Shown: in pieces, positions 25,994 through 34,184 of the stretch
Layout of the letters: each line of letters starts with the position of its first letter
Position numbering within the stretch: position 1 is the first letter of the stretch
Notes under the pieces: generated by a model
Told to the model about the DNA's origin: nothing
What the model saw: only the letters and a program-made list of their open reading frames with translations
Database searches by the model: none
From: Syntrophaceae bacterium UBA6087
GTDB lineage: Bacteria; Desulfobacterota; Desulfomonilia; UBA1062
DNA length: 64,000 bases
Direction of reading: 5' to 3'
Assembly: GCA_002448235.1 (NCBI GenBank)
Contig: DIXF01000005.1
Location: forward strand, 124,001 to 188,000
Program-made: the position numbers and the translations under genes

Positions 25994-26947
25994 TTGAAGG
26001 GCATACGAACAGCCGTTATCATAGCGATCTTCATCTTCGTCCACGCCACGGGCCTGTCGGCCGCCGGCATCACGCACAGCGCCCGTCTCGGATTGTCCTC
26101 CATATGGGGAGAAACCTCGAACAACACCTTTTTCCGGGAAGGGGCGAGCCGTCTGGAATGGCCCATGAACCTGCAGCTTGTCGGTACGGCGTATACGATA
26201 GACTTCTTTGATGTCGTAGAAGTGGTGCTCGGCATGCATGCGAGCCCCTGGATCAGCATCGGGAAGCCCATGCGGGATTACGACTGGATAAACGAATCCC
26301 TGTCCGGCCTTCCGAGAAGAGCCGCACATGAAGGCGTCGATATCTACTCCGAAAGCATCGTAGATTCAAAAATATACTCCTACGATGGGACGATACGCTT
26401 TTTTCCCTTAAAATATCAGTTTGCATCCCTGGGCATGCTCCTCTCATACCAGAACCGGGAGTTGGACTTCAGAGCCTTCGATACGAATCAGACCGGTTTC
26501 GGGTCGTGGCAGGATCAGACGACCGGCGTTTCAGGGCCAACATCGACCTATTCGGTGGAATATGACATTATCCAGACCGGTCTTTCCTGGAGGGTTCATG
26601 CCGGCGATTCCCTGAAGGTGACCGTCGATACCTCCTATATACCGTATGTCAGGGCGCTGGATGAGGATAACCATATACGGAGATTCCGCATATCGAGGAC
26701 GAAATGCACGGGCGACGGCCGCCAGCTTTCTCTGTCCATGATGTTTCGCCTCAATAAGAAATGGCATATTTCGTCCTCCTGCTCGAAGCTCGACATCGAT
26801 ACGGACGGTCATCAGAAGCAGTTCTGGTATGGAAACGACCCCGCCTCGAACGGCTACGACGACACCGGTCAGGTGTTGACCGGCATCGATGCCGAGATAG
26901 AGCAGGATTCTTTCCATGCGGGCGTCTCAATAGGCTTCGATCTCTAG
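25994..26947 (+). CDS. Omptin-family outer-membrane aspartyl protease
   Basis: A 317-aa protein with a signal peptide (MKGIRTAVIIAIFIFVHATG, cut near LSAA). It is built as an amphipathic beta barrel ending in SIGFDL. Omptin active-site positions are present. Asp95-Tyr-Asp97-Trp matches the DxDW of OmpT (D83, D85), and Asp225-Asn-His227 matches OmpT D210-x-H212. SRLEWP near residue 52 matches the conserved SQLDWK strand. Omptins cleave extracellular peptides and need LPS. TTG start at 25994, after GGAAGGG. The family is assigned from spaced motifs, without alignment; overall identity looks low. Confidence 0.8.
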   Translation: MKGIRTAVIIAIFIFVHATGLSAAGITHSARLGLSSIWGETSNNTFFREGASRLEWPMNLQLVGTAYTIDFFDVVEVVLGMHASPWISIGKPMRDYDWINESLSGLPRRAAHEGVDIYSESIVDSKIYSYDGTIRFFPLKYQFASLGMLLSYQNRELDFRAFDTNQTGFGSWQDQTTGVSGPTSTYSVEYDIIQTGLSWRVHAGDSLKVTVDTSYIPYVRALDEDNHIRRFRISRTKCTGDGRQLSLSMMFRLNKKWHISSSCSKLDIDTDGHQKQFWYGNDPASNGYDDTGQVLTGIDAEIEQDSFHAGVSIGFDL

Positions 26948-27008
26948 GAATAACCGTCCTTTTTCACCCCTTTAAGCCGGAGAAGCGATATGTCGATAGA
27001 AGCGCTAT

Positions 27009-28343
27009 ATGCTGACCCGGTCACCCATGCAGAAAAACCTCAATCGTGCGCGTTTTTCTCTGCCGTTTCTGGACCCTGTCCCGAGAGATCTGATAACACT
27101 GATTCCGGCCCTGTTCGCCGAAGGGAAACCTTCCATAGGGATATACGAACATCCGACCTGCACCCCCACCGAGGTGGAGCTCCTGAAGAAATACCTCGGC
27201 AGAAGGCCGGATATCAGGTCCGGGAGGACACCGTACCGGGTATCGGTGGAAAGCGTTATCGTGCTCGTCCGCCCCAGCCTTGCCAACCGATACTTCTCCA
27301 GCATCACGATCGTATGCATAGCGAGACGGGACGGATCAGCGGATGACCTCTCCTCCAAGATATCTGCCATAGGCGAGGTGTTCAAAGCCCACGGGATACC
27401 GTTCAGCGGCCTGGTATATACAGAGCCCCTTCCCCAATCGCTTGTCTACGAGATCCTCCGTACCGGAATCGTTGTCGGCGGGAAAGAGCCGGTTACCGGT
27501 TCGGAAGCCGTTTCCGAGTCGTGCGTCTACATCGGGAATCTCCCCGGAAAGATAACGGAATCCTTTTCATTCCCCCGTGAAGAATGGAATCCTTTTCAAT
27601 GCTTTCTGGCCGGACAGATCGCGGAGTTCATCGAAGGAAACGATTATCCTTCTGCCGTTTCAATCCCTTCCGGCAGTCCGTTTATCGTTCCCTACCTGCA
27701 TATCCTCCACCGCCATGAGGAGCGCGGAGACACGGAAAAAGTCGAGAAGATGCGGATGAGCCTCTTTTATCTCCTTTCCTGCTTCCCCCCCGCAAAAGAG
27801 GCCATGGAAAGCCTGATGAGCAGGTGGAAGACCCGGAACCCCTACCCTCCCCTGAAGGATCTCGGGATCATGGAATCCTTTCGGCTCAGGAGGTGGCTTG
27901 TACCCTTGCAGAAGAACGAGCTGCCGATTTTCTCCTGGCCTCCGCTCCCGCAGTTTTCGATTGAGAGGGCAGCGCTGCAGATGGATGATTATCTCTGGGG
28001 TATACAGAGCTTTGGTGAATTCAGACACAAATATGCCTGGGTCGTCCTCATCTGGGCGTCTCTGGCCGGGCTCATCGGGACCCATACCCGGATCGCCGCC
28101 CCTGATGCCCTGATGCTGAAGCGCGCGTGCAAGGGTCAGCTCCTGGAGGCCCTGAATGCGATCCGGAAGGGAGCCGACATTCTGGTTCCCGAGGACCACC
28201 GGCACGGTTCGATCCAGATAAAGGACGGCAGACCGTTCTTCTCTTCGGAGCCTTTTGCCATACTTGAACGCGGCAGTAAGCACAGCGTCGAACTCTTCGA
28301 AGTCGTCAAGAAAAAGACCTTGATTGACGATAGCGGTCTGTAA
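27009..28343 (+). CDS. Hypothetical protein (444 aa)
   Basis: I do not recognise a family. The protein is soluble, without signal peptide; one moderately hydrophobic stretch (YAWVVLIWASLAGLIG, about 347-362) may be buried. It starts with a region containing ALFAEGKPSIGIYEH and ends with a basic and acidic tail. It lies 39 bases before the pseudo-receiver/TPR gene on the same strand, so the two may work together. ATG 27009 and 27027 are both possible and neither has a strong ribosome site. Confidence 0.6.
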   Translation: MLTRSPMQKNLNRARFSLPFLDPVPRDLITLIPALFAEGKPSIGIYEHPTCTPTEVELLKKYLGRRPDIRSGRTPYRVSVESVIVLVRPSLANRYFSSITIVCIARRDGSADDLSSKISAIGEVFKAHGIPFSGLVYTEPLPQSLVYEILRTGIVVGGKEPVTGSEAVSESCVYIGNLPGKITESFSFPREEWNPFQCFLAGQIAEFIEGNDYPSAVSIPSGSPFIVPYLHILHRHEERGDTEKVEKMRMSLFYLLSCFPPAKEAMESLMSRWKTRNPYPPLKDLGIMESFRLRRWLVPLQKNELPIFSWPPLPQFSIERAALQMDDYLWGIQSFGEFRHKYAWVVLIWASLAGLIGTHTRIAAPDALMLKRACKGQLLEALNAIRKGADILVPEDHRHGSIQIKDGRPFFSSEPFAILERGSKHSVELFEVVKKKTLIDDSGL

Positions 28344-28382
28344 GAGAACATGATAAATAAAACAGTTAAGGGCTCATAATAG

Positions 28383-29414
28383 ATGGCTACGAATCCTCTG
28401 GATATCAGGATCCTCACCGTAGGTCCCAACTATATCTACCAGAAAACCCTTCGCCAGATGCTCACGAGTCTGGGCTTTCAGAACATCGAAGAGGCCAGGG
28501 AAGGGACAAAGGCCTGGGAAGCGATCAGCCGGATCAACCCGGACCTTGTCATCGCCCAGTGGGACATGCCCGAGATCACCGGCCTGGCCCTCCTGAAACT
28601 CATCAGGGCGAATGACGATTTTTCCGATATCCCGGTAGTCCTGTGTACGGGCGAAGTTACCAAGGCGAATGTCGTACGGGCCGGAGAGGCAGGGGTGAAT
28701 GCCATTGTCATCGAGCCGATCAACATAGAGCATCTGGATACGAAAATACGGATCATCCTTGAATTCGAGATGAGCCCGACCACCAAGCAGGCGAAGGCCT
28801 TCATGGAAAAAGGCGACCGCTACCTGAGGGAAGAGCGCTTTGAATTCGCGCTCAAGGAATACGGGAAGGTGCTCGACATCCTCGAATCCGCCGAGGTGTA
28901 TTACAATATCGGCTACATACGGACCGCGAAAGGCGAGTACGACGAGGCCCTGGCCGCCTTCAGGAAGGCGACCCAGATCAACCAGATGTTTGCCAAGGCA
29001 TACAAGGCCATGGCGGATGTATACATCAAGATGGGCAATAAAGAGATGGCGGAGAAGTACCTGCAGATGGCAGGGGACATTTTCCTTGAGAGAGAGATGC
29101 ACGAAAGCGCGGAGAGCGTCTTCAACGAGATTCTCAAGCTCAACCCCGATACGATCAATGTCTACAACAGCCTCGGGATCATCTATCGGAGGCAGAACAG
29201 GCTCGAGGAATCCATCAAGCTCTATGAAAAGGCCATCAAGATAGACCCCAATGACGAGAACGTCCATTTCAACCTGGGAAGGGCATATCTTGAGCTGAAC
29301 AACCCCTCACAGGCTAAAAAGTGCTTTATCAAGGCACTGATGATCAACCCCGATTTCGAAACGGCAAAAGGCATGATCAAGGCCATCGAGTCCGAGGAAA
29401 AAAGATCAGTCTAG
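28383..29414 (+). CDS. Pseudo-receiver plus TPR protein
   Basis: A 343-aa protein. Residues about 8-130 fold as a response-regulator receiver, but the phosphoacceptor Asp is Gln59 (PDLVIAQWDMPEITG), the N-terminal acidic pair is replaced (ILTVGPNY), and the conserved Lys region reads VIEPIN. Phosphorylation is therefore unlikely. Residues about 135-335 carry about five TPR repeats, such as AEVYYNIGYIRTAKGEYDEA and VHFNLGRAYLELNNPSQA, for protein binding. No DNA-binding or catalytic domain. It probably acts as an assembly or signalling scaffold. Confidence 0.88.
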   Translation: MATNPLDIRILTVGPNYIYQKTLRQMLTSLGFQNIEEAREGTKAWEAISRINPDLVIAQWDMPEITGLALLKLIRANDDFSDIPVVLCTGEVTKANVVRAGEAGVNAIVIEPINIEHLDTKIRIILEFEMSPTTKQAKAFMEKGDRYLREERFEFALKEYGKVLDILESAEVYYNIGYIRTAKGEYDEALAAFRKATQINQMFAKAYKAMADVYIKMGNKEMAEKYLQMAGDIFLEREMHESAESVFNEILKLNPDTINVYNSLGIIYRRQNRLEESIKLYEKAIKIDPNDENVHFNLGRAYLELNNPSQAKKCFIKALMINPDFETAKGMIKAIESEEKRSV

Positions 29415-29452
29415 CTTCGAGAGCGATTCCTCTTCCTTCGGCATAACCGGGC

Positions 29453-30685
29453 TTATCTGCCCTTCCCGTACCTTTTCAGCTCGAACAGCTTTCTGTCCTG
29501 GGTAGCCACAATGTGGTAGAGCTTGTCCTGGGGAACGTAGATGTACGGCACGTCTTCCTGGCGCCTGTAAAGAAAATGCGAAAGGATCATCCGGTTGACG
29601 GCGCGGTGCCCGACGATCATGATGTTGTCGGACTTCCTGTTGAGGTAGAAGGCCTTCTTGATGCCGATCTTGATCCGCTCTTTCATGCTGTTGTACCCTT
29701 CGCCGCCCGGATACTCATAGTTGTATTTGTCGGCCTTGCGCGCAGAATAAACATCGGGCATCACCTTCTGGATCTCGTCATAGCTCATTCCCTCGCAGAT
29801 CCCGCTGTCTATCTCGTTGAACTCCTTGAGCGATATGATCGAGCAGTTCTGCTGGAGGCTCCTGATGGCTTCAGCCGTCTGGATTGTGCGCCTTTTCTCG
29901 CTGGTGAATATGTAGGAGATCCTCCTGTGGCGGAAGTATTCCGCCAGCGCCCGGGCCTGCGCAAGCCCTTTGGGCGTAAGGTCGGGGTCTCCCCCGATGC
30001 GGTCCTCCACGTTGTAATACGTCTCCGTATGGCGGATGAGGAAGAGGCTCTTGACCACGTCCGTGACCAGGCAGTCACGAATTCGCGAGTACAGGGGGAG
30101 CTGGTCCGAGAGCTTCTCCTCGATGATCCTGTTGTGCAGGGAATCCATGCGGATAAAGTTCTTTTCCCTCCCCAGAGGCGCAGAGATCAACTTGTAGTAA
30201 TCGATTCTCTTCTTGAACTCGTCTATGGCTTCATGCTCGGACACGTTCGAGAATTCAGGCGCCTTGATCTTGTCCCGGATGCTCATTTCCACGAGCTCGC
30301 AGTCGTTGTTGATGCACTCTATAAAGAGGATGGGGTGGTCGTCCAGGCTGTCCTCGATGAACTTGCGCCTTTCGATGCTCACGTTCGTGGCATCGAGGAT
30401 GGCGACGTCCCCCATGGTATTCACAAACTTCCGTGCCCGTCTGATATTTATCTGCGCAAAGCGTCTCCTGAGCTTCACCGCCTCGATATTCCCGGGGTGG
30501 AAGAATTCGGCCACCCACGAGTCCTGAGCCGGTGCGTACTGCCTCCTGAGCTGGCCGTTATTGAATATCCGCGTAGGGATGTCGTTCTTGGTAAAGATGT
30601 CTTTGAGCCGGTAGGCGATCGTGGACTTCCCCTGGGAAGGCAGCCCAACCATAACGATGTAGAGTTTTTCGTCTTTTGATGTCAT
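29453..30685 (-). CDS. Bifunctional 6-phosphofructo-2-kinase/fructose-2,6-bisphosphatase-like protein
   Basis: A 410-aa protein with the animal/yeast PFKFB layout. The N-terminal P-loop kinase has Walker A GLPSQGKSTIA, then PTRIFNNGQLRRQ, FFHPGN and AILDATNVSIERR. The C-terminal histidine phosphatase has RHTETYYN (Thr in place of Gly in RHG), RIGGDPDLTPKG, NEIDSGICEGMSYDEIQ, PGGEGYNSM and VGHRAVNRM, so the two His, the Arg and the Glu needed for phosphohistidine chemistry remain. In eukaryotes such enzymes set fructose-2,6-bisphosphate. In bacteria the homologues are sparse and their substrate is not settled. The start is ATG 30685; a 30742 start is also open. Confidence 0.85.
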   Translation of the reverse strand: MTSKDEKLYIVMVGLPSQGKSTIAYRLKDIFTKNDIPTRIFNNGQLRRQYAPAQDSWVAEFFHPGNIEAVKLRRRFAQINIRRARKFVNTMGDVAILDATNVSIERRKFIEDSLDDHPILFIECINNDCELVEMSIRDKIKAPEFSNVSEHEAIDEFKKRIDYYKLISAPLGREKNFIRMDSLHNRIIEEKLSDQLPLYSRIRDCLVTDVVKSLFLIRHTETYYNVEDRIGGDPDLTPKGLAQARALAEYFRHRRISYIFTSEKRRTIQTAEAIRSLQQNCSIISLKEFNEIDSGICEGMSYDEIQKVMPDVYSARKADKYNYEYPGGEGYNSMKERIKIGIKKAFYLNRKSDNIMIVGHRAVNRMILSHFLYRRQEDVPYIYVPQDKLYHIVATQDRKLFELKRYGKGR

Positions 30686-30791
30686 AACCCTTGAATACCA
30701 TTTGAAGAGCCATGAGACAAGAGCGGTTTCCCAGCACTTCAAAAATACTTGACAACCTCCTACCCAATCGATAGAAGGTCATAGTTGCTGT

Positions 30792-30865
30792 TGGGGGATC
30801 GTTCAACGGTAGGACAGCGGACTCTGACTCCGTCGATCAAGGTTCAAATCCTTGTCCCCCAGCCA
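30792..30865 (+). tRNA. tRNA-Gln (anticodon CTG)
   Basis: Acceptor TGGGGGA pairs with TCCCCCA. The anticodon loop is CTCTGAC, the T loop region is GGTTCAAATCC, and the CCA end is encoded. It is 14 bases upstream of tRNA-Glu, probably in one transcript. Confidence 0.95.
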
Positions 30866-30879
30866 AAAGATAAAGATAC

Positions 30880-30955
30880 GGTCCCATCGTCTAGTGGCCT
30901 AGGACACTGGCCTCTCACGCCGGAGACAGGGGTTCGACTCCCCTTGGGACTACCA
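30880..30955 (+). tRNA. tRNA-Glu (anticodon CTC)
   Basis: Acceptor GGTCCCA pairs with TGGGACT (first pair G-T). The anticodon loop is CTCTCAC, the T arm is AGGGGTTCGACTCCCCT, and the CCA end is encoded. A terminator follows. Confidence 0.95.
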
Positions 30956-30960
30956 AGATC

Positions 30961-30996
30961 GAGACATGGGAGATGGGTTCTTCCATGTCTCTTTTT
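30961..30996 (+). terminator. Intrinsic terminator of the tRNA-Gln/Glu unit
   Basis: A perfect 9-bp stem GAGACATGG/CCATGTCTC with a 13-base loop is followed directly by TTTTT. Confidence 0.85.
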
Positions 30997-31357
30997 CATT
31001 CAGCTTATCCATTCATCAGGGATTATCGTTCGATAAAGGTGCCTTGTTACCCGATGAGGGACGTGGACTATAGCTTCCACTACCCCATCCCGACCGAGGC
31101 CCCGGTGGAGAAAGGCAGCGACCCAACGATTGCCGGCACTGCGAGCTCTTCGCGGCGTCGTTCAGCAATGGGGCCCGAAACTCCGGCCCGTCCACCCTTT
31201 TTCAGGAAGAATCTTCTGGTATATTAGGTAGTTCAGGAGTATCCATATCGTGAGGCATGCCTGGGGGGAAGCGGCTTGGGATCATGAGCAGATGGCATCC
31301 GCGCAAGTACGGCACTGTTTCGCAGGGACGCCTAAGCAGATGCATAAGGAGGTTTTC
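30997..31357. other. Intergenic region with possible structured segment
   Basis: About 360 bases. Around 31070-31200 it is rich in complementary GC blocks, including GGGCCCGAAACTCCGGCCC followed 8 bases later by TTTTT (about 31170-31201), which could be a weak terminator. No tRNA, tmRNA, 6S, SRP or RNase P consensus was recognised. An ORF at 30973-31227 has no ribosome site or family. Confidence 0.35.
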
Positions 31358-32230
31358 ATGAAAAATCGGCTGCTTTTGATTGTGTGTATGTGCGCCATCA
31401 TCGCGGGGCTTTTCTGGCTCCAGTCCGGCATTGCCCAGACCCTCACGCCGATGCAGGCGACCGTGCCCCCGCGCCAGCTACCCATCGACAAACCGCGGGT
31501 GGACAGGCTGGCCCTGCCCGACCTCGTTCCCGTGAGCTGCGCCTTCAACCCGCCGACCGCCAAATGCGGAGACCAGAACATCCACCTCTGGGTGAAGTAC
31601 CGCAACGCGGGGAATGCCGACGCGGCCATAGGGGCACGGGTCTATGAGTGGACCGCGGAGTGCTTGCAGGCGAACATCAGCAACATGGGCCTGTTCAACA
31701 CCGGCGTCGCCTCCGCCATGAAGCCCGGCGAGGAGAGGTACTCGAACGCAACAGACGGAAGGCTCCCGCTCCTCGCCCCCGGCACCTACACCTTCACGGT
31801 GAAGATCGACTCCAAGGGCCTGGTGGCAGAATCGAACGAGCTCAACAACGACATGCAGTGCACGCTGACCATCCTGCCCCCGGGCGGCGACCTGAGCATC
31901 ACCAAGATCGTGACCAACCCGGCCGCGCCCTCTTCGACCCAGTTCACCTGCGTCTACGTCACGGTGACCAACACCGGCAAGGAGCCCCTGACCATTCCCG
32001 CGGGCACCCTCATGGTGACTGCCCCGCCGTTCGCCGAGGATGCCTATGTATCGCAGGCCGCACCCTCCATGATGCAGCCCGGGGCCGGCTGGACCTACAT
32101 GATGCGGCCCACGCCCGCCGGCAGGCAGAAGGGCACCCAATCGTGGACCTTCACGGCGGACCCGAAAAACAGGGTCATGGAGAGGATGGAAACGAACAAC
32201 ACGGGCACGCTCCAGATTACGGTGAACTGA
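31358..32230 (+). CDS. Exported CARDB-like protein
   Basis: A 290-aa protein. Signal peptide or anchor LLLIVCMCAIIAGLFWLQSG, then two Ig-like modules of the CARDB type. The first (about 50-175) contains LPDLVPVSCAF, WVKYRNAGNADA and ESNELNNDM; the second (about 180-290) contains DLSITKIVTNP, VTVTNTGKEP and METNNTGTLQITV. CARDB modules are extracellular adhesion folds. AAGGAGG precedes ATG 31358; longer upstream readings lack a ribosome site. It is first in a run of mostly exported genes. Confidence 0.85.
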   Translation: MKNRLLLIVCMCAIIAGLFWLQSGIAQTLTPMQATVPPRQLPIDKPRVDRLALPDLVPVSCAFNPPTAKCGDQNIHLWVKYRNAGNADAAIGARVYEWTAECLQANISNMGLFNTGVASAMKPGEERYSNATDGRLPLLAPGTYTFTVKIDSKGLVAESNELNNDMQCTLTILPPGGDLSITKIVTNPAAPSSTQFTCVYVTVTNTGKEPLTIPAGTLMVTAPPFAEDAYVSQAAPSMMQPGAGWTYMMRPTPAGRQKGTQSWTFTADPKNRVMERMETNNTGTLQITVN

Positions 32231-32244
32231 ACAGGAGGAAAGTC

Positions 32245-32457
32245 ATGAAAAACATCCATCGGACCATCCTGGCTGCAACGGCTTTCATCATCTCCCTTTC
32301 GGGCACCGGGGGTGCCGTTGACCCGGCGTTCATCACCCAGCTGGCCGTCAAGACCCACGCGGACTTCAGGAACGCGGTGCAGGTAAAAAGACTCAAGCCC
32401 TTTGACGCGGCCCGCGTCCAGAAGTCACGCTTCATATACCCTAGTTACGCGCAATGA
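32245..32457 (+). CDS. Small secreted protein (70 aa)
   Basis: Begins MKNIHRTILAATAFIISLSG, a clear signal peptide, leaving a mature basic peptide of about 45 residues ending in FIYPSYAQ. AGGAGG lies 7 bases before the ATG, and the gene starts 14 bases after the CARDB gene, so it is co-transcribed. Unknown family. It could be secreted together with the CARDB protein. Confidence 0.7.
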   Translation: MKNIHRTILAATAFIISLSGTGGAVDPAFITQLAVKTHADFRNAVQVKRLKPFDAARVQKSRFIYPSYAQ

Positions 32458-32650
32458 TATTTTTAGTTTCAACAGCCTACGATCATAGACGAATCCGGCA
32501 AGCCGGTCAACCCGGGTTCTGCGATGTTCATATTCATCCTCGGAGCTCCTCCGTCACGGAAGCATCCCGGCACCGGCTCTAACGATCCTGGATGAAATTT
32601 TCTGATGAAAATGCTAGGATGCCTCCAATCAACGTCATGGAGGAGTATAG

Positions 32651-33301
32651 ATGTCGCCGAAGATAGAATTCACCAGGAATTATTCCGACTTGAGCACGAA
32701 CAAGGGATTTCAGTTCGAATTTTATTGCGACCGCTGCGGCACGGGTTTCCGCACCCTTTTCCAGCCTTCTGCCCTCGGCACGGTCACAAGCATGCTGGAC
32801 GCAGCCGGCAGCCTGCTCGGAGGGGTTTTCGGCAGAGCGGCGGATCTGGGCGAACGGGCACGGTCGGCAACCTGGGAAAAAGCCCATGACGACGCCTTCG
32901 TAAAGGCCATGGAAGAGCTCAAGCCCGATTTTATCCAGTGCCCCCGCTGCAGGTCATGGGTGTGCCGAAAGGGCTGCTGGAACCAGGAGAAAGGTCTCTG
33001 CAAACTCTGCGCACCGGATCTGGGTGTGGAAATGGCCGCTGCTCAGGCAAGCCGTACCGTGGAAGAGATCTGGGCCCATTCCAAGGTGGCGGAGGAAGAC
33101 CGCGCCATGCTCACGGAAGAAAGCTGGCGGGCCGGCGTTCGGGCGACCTGCCCGGGCTGCAATGCTCCGCTCAAGGACAACGCCAAGTTCTGCCCCGACT
33201 GCGGCGCCAAGATCAAGACCGAGGCTCACTGCACCCAGTGCGGAGCCAAACTTGCACCGGGTGCCAAGTTCTGCGGCGATTGCGGGGCCAAGCAGCAGTA
33301 G
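32651..33301 (+). CDS. Zinc-ribbon protein
   Basis: A 216-aa soluble protein. An N-terminal CDRCG motif near residue 26 and CPRCRSWVCRKGC / CKLC (about 97-122) form a first metal site set. Two C-terminal zinc ribbons, CPGCNAPL...CPDCGAK and CTQCGAKL...CGDCGAK, have the double-zinc-ribbon layout. A Gly/Ala-rich stretch (about 45-65) separates them. No catalytic motif. It is the only clearly cytosolic member inside the exported-protein cluster. GGAG precedes the start. Confidence 0.82.
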   Translation: MSPKIEFTRNYSDLSTNKGFQFEFYCDRCGTGFRTLFQPSALGTVTSMLDAAGSLLGGVFGRAADLGERARSATWEKAHDDAFVKAMEELKPDFIQCPRCRSWVCRKGCWNQEKGLCKLCAPDLGVEMAAAQASRTVEEIWAHSKVAEEDRAMLTEESWRAGVRATCPGCNAPLKDNAKFCPDCGAKIKTEAHCTQCGAKLAPGAKFCGDCGAKQQ

Positions 33302-33449
33302 GTCGTCGCTTCCGAGCGCACAATCTCGCTGTTACCACCCTAAAATCATTCCCGAATCGGAAATTGATATTAAATATTAAATCTGATAGCATGAGATCTC
33401 CGATAGGGCATTATGCAACACCCGTCAACAGCTAACAGAGGAGGATATT

Positions 33450-34181
33450 ATGGACAAGGCTTCCAGGAAAATCGGGTATATCTCATGCGCTGTTCTCTTC
33501 TTCGCATCGCTGATGCTGGTGGGCTGGGGATCAGACCCCTCGATCGACAAGTCGAGCACCACCAAGAAGCTCGAAAGCCTGCCACGGGCAGCACAAGGCA
33601 ATAGAAAGGTCGTTACCATTTACGAGTTCAGGTCCAGCGTTTCAGAGGTCTCGGGAGCGGCCGCAACAGACATGTTCACGACTGCCCTCATCAAGTCCGG
33701 CTCGTTCGCCGTGGCGGAACGGCAGCGCCTCAACCAGGGGGTTGCCCTGGAAAAGCAGCTCAACGCCCAGGGCCAGACCACCGGACAGGTGGCTCAGTAC
33801 CAGCTTAAGGGCGCGGAGTTCATCTTCGAGGGCACTGTCTCGGAAGCGAACCCGAACGAGAGCAAGACCGGCATCGGGGGCGTATTCAGGGGCCTCGGAC
33901 TTGAAACCAGCGGCGAGAAGGCGGTCATGGGGATCGACGTCCGGGTGGTGAGCGCGGCAACCGGCGAAGTTCTGGATTCCGTAAACGTCCGCAAGCCCAT
34001 CAAGGCCGGGGGATTCTCTTTAAGCGGTGTCGGTTCCATCGTGCAGAGCTATACGAAAACAAACCTCCAGGGCGCCGACGTGGGCGTTTCCCATGAAGGC
34101 CGGGAAGGCGTCGACGAGGCGCTGAGGGCCTGCATCGAGGAAGCGGTATACCAGCTGGTGAAACGCTACGGCAAGGAATAG
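33450..34181 (+). CDS. CsgG/HfaB-like protein lacking the lipobox cysteine
   Basis: A 243-aa protein of the CsgG-type secretion-channel family, shown by KVVTIYEFRSSVSEVSGAAA, TALIKSGSFAVAERQRL, LKGAEFIFEGTVSEANP and DVRVVSAATGEVLDSV. Known members are outer-membrane lipoproteins. Here the signal peptide ends LMLVGWGSD: Trp26 sits where the lipobox Cys would be expected (TGG against TGC/TGT, one base). It may be a soluble periplasmic form. A ribosome site GGAGG precedes ATG 33450. The gene is three bases from the next exported protein, which may be its cargo or cofactor. Confidence 0.82.
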   Translation: MDKASRKIGYISCAVLFFASLMLVGWGSDPSIDKSSTTKKLESLPRAAQGNRKVVTIYEFRSSVSEVSGAAATDMFTTALIKSGSFAVAERQRLNQGVALEKQLNAQGQTTGQVAQYQLKGAEFIFEGTVSEANPNESKTGIGGVFRGLGLETSGEKAVMGIDVRVVSAATGEVLDSVNVRKPIKAGGFSLSGVGSIVQSYTKTNLQGADVGVSHEGREGVDEALRACIEEAVYQLVKRYGKE

Positions 34182-34184
34182 GAA

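Noticed and set aside
30973..31227. 84-aa ORF after the tRNA-Gln/Glu terminator
   Set aside because: Starts inside the terminator stem-loop, with no ribosome site or recognisable family.
30997..31357. Possible 6S, tmRNA or RNase P RNA
   Set aside because: None of the conserved sequence blocks of these RNAs is present.
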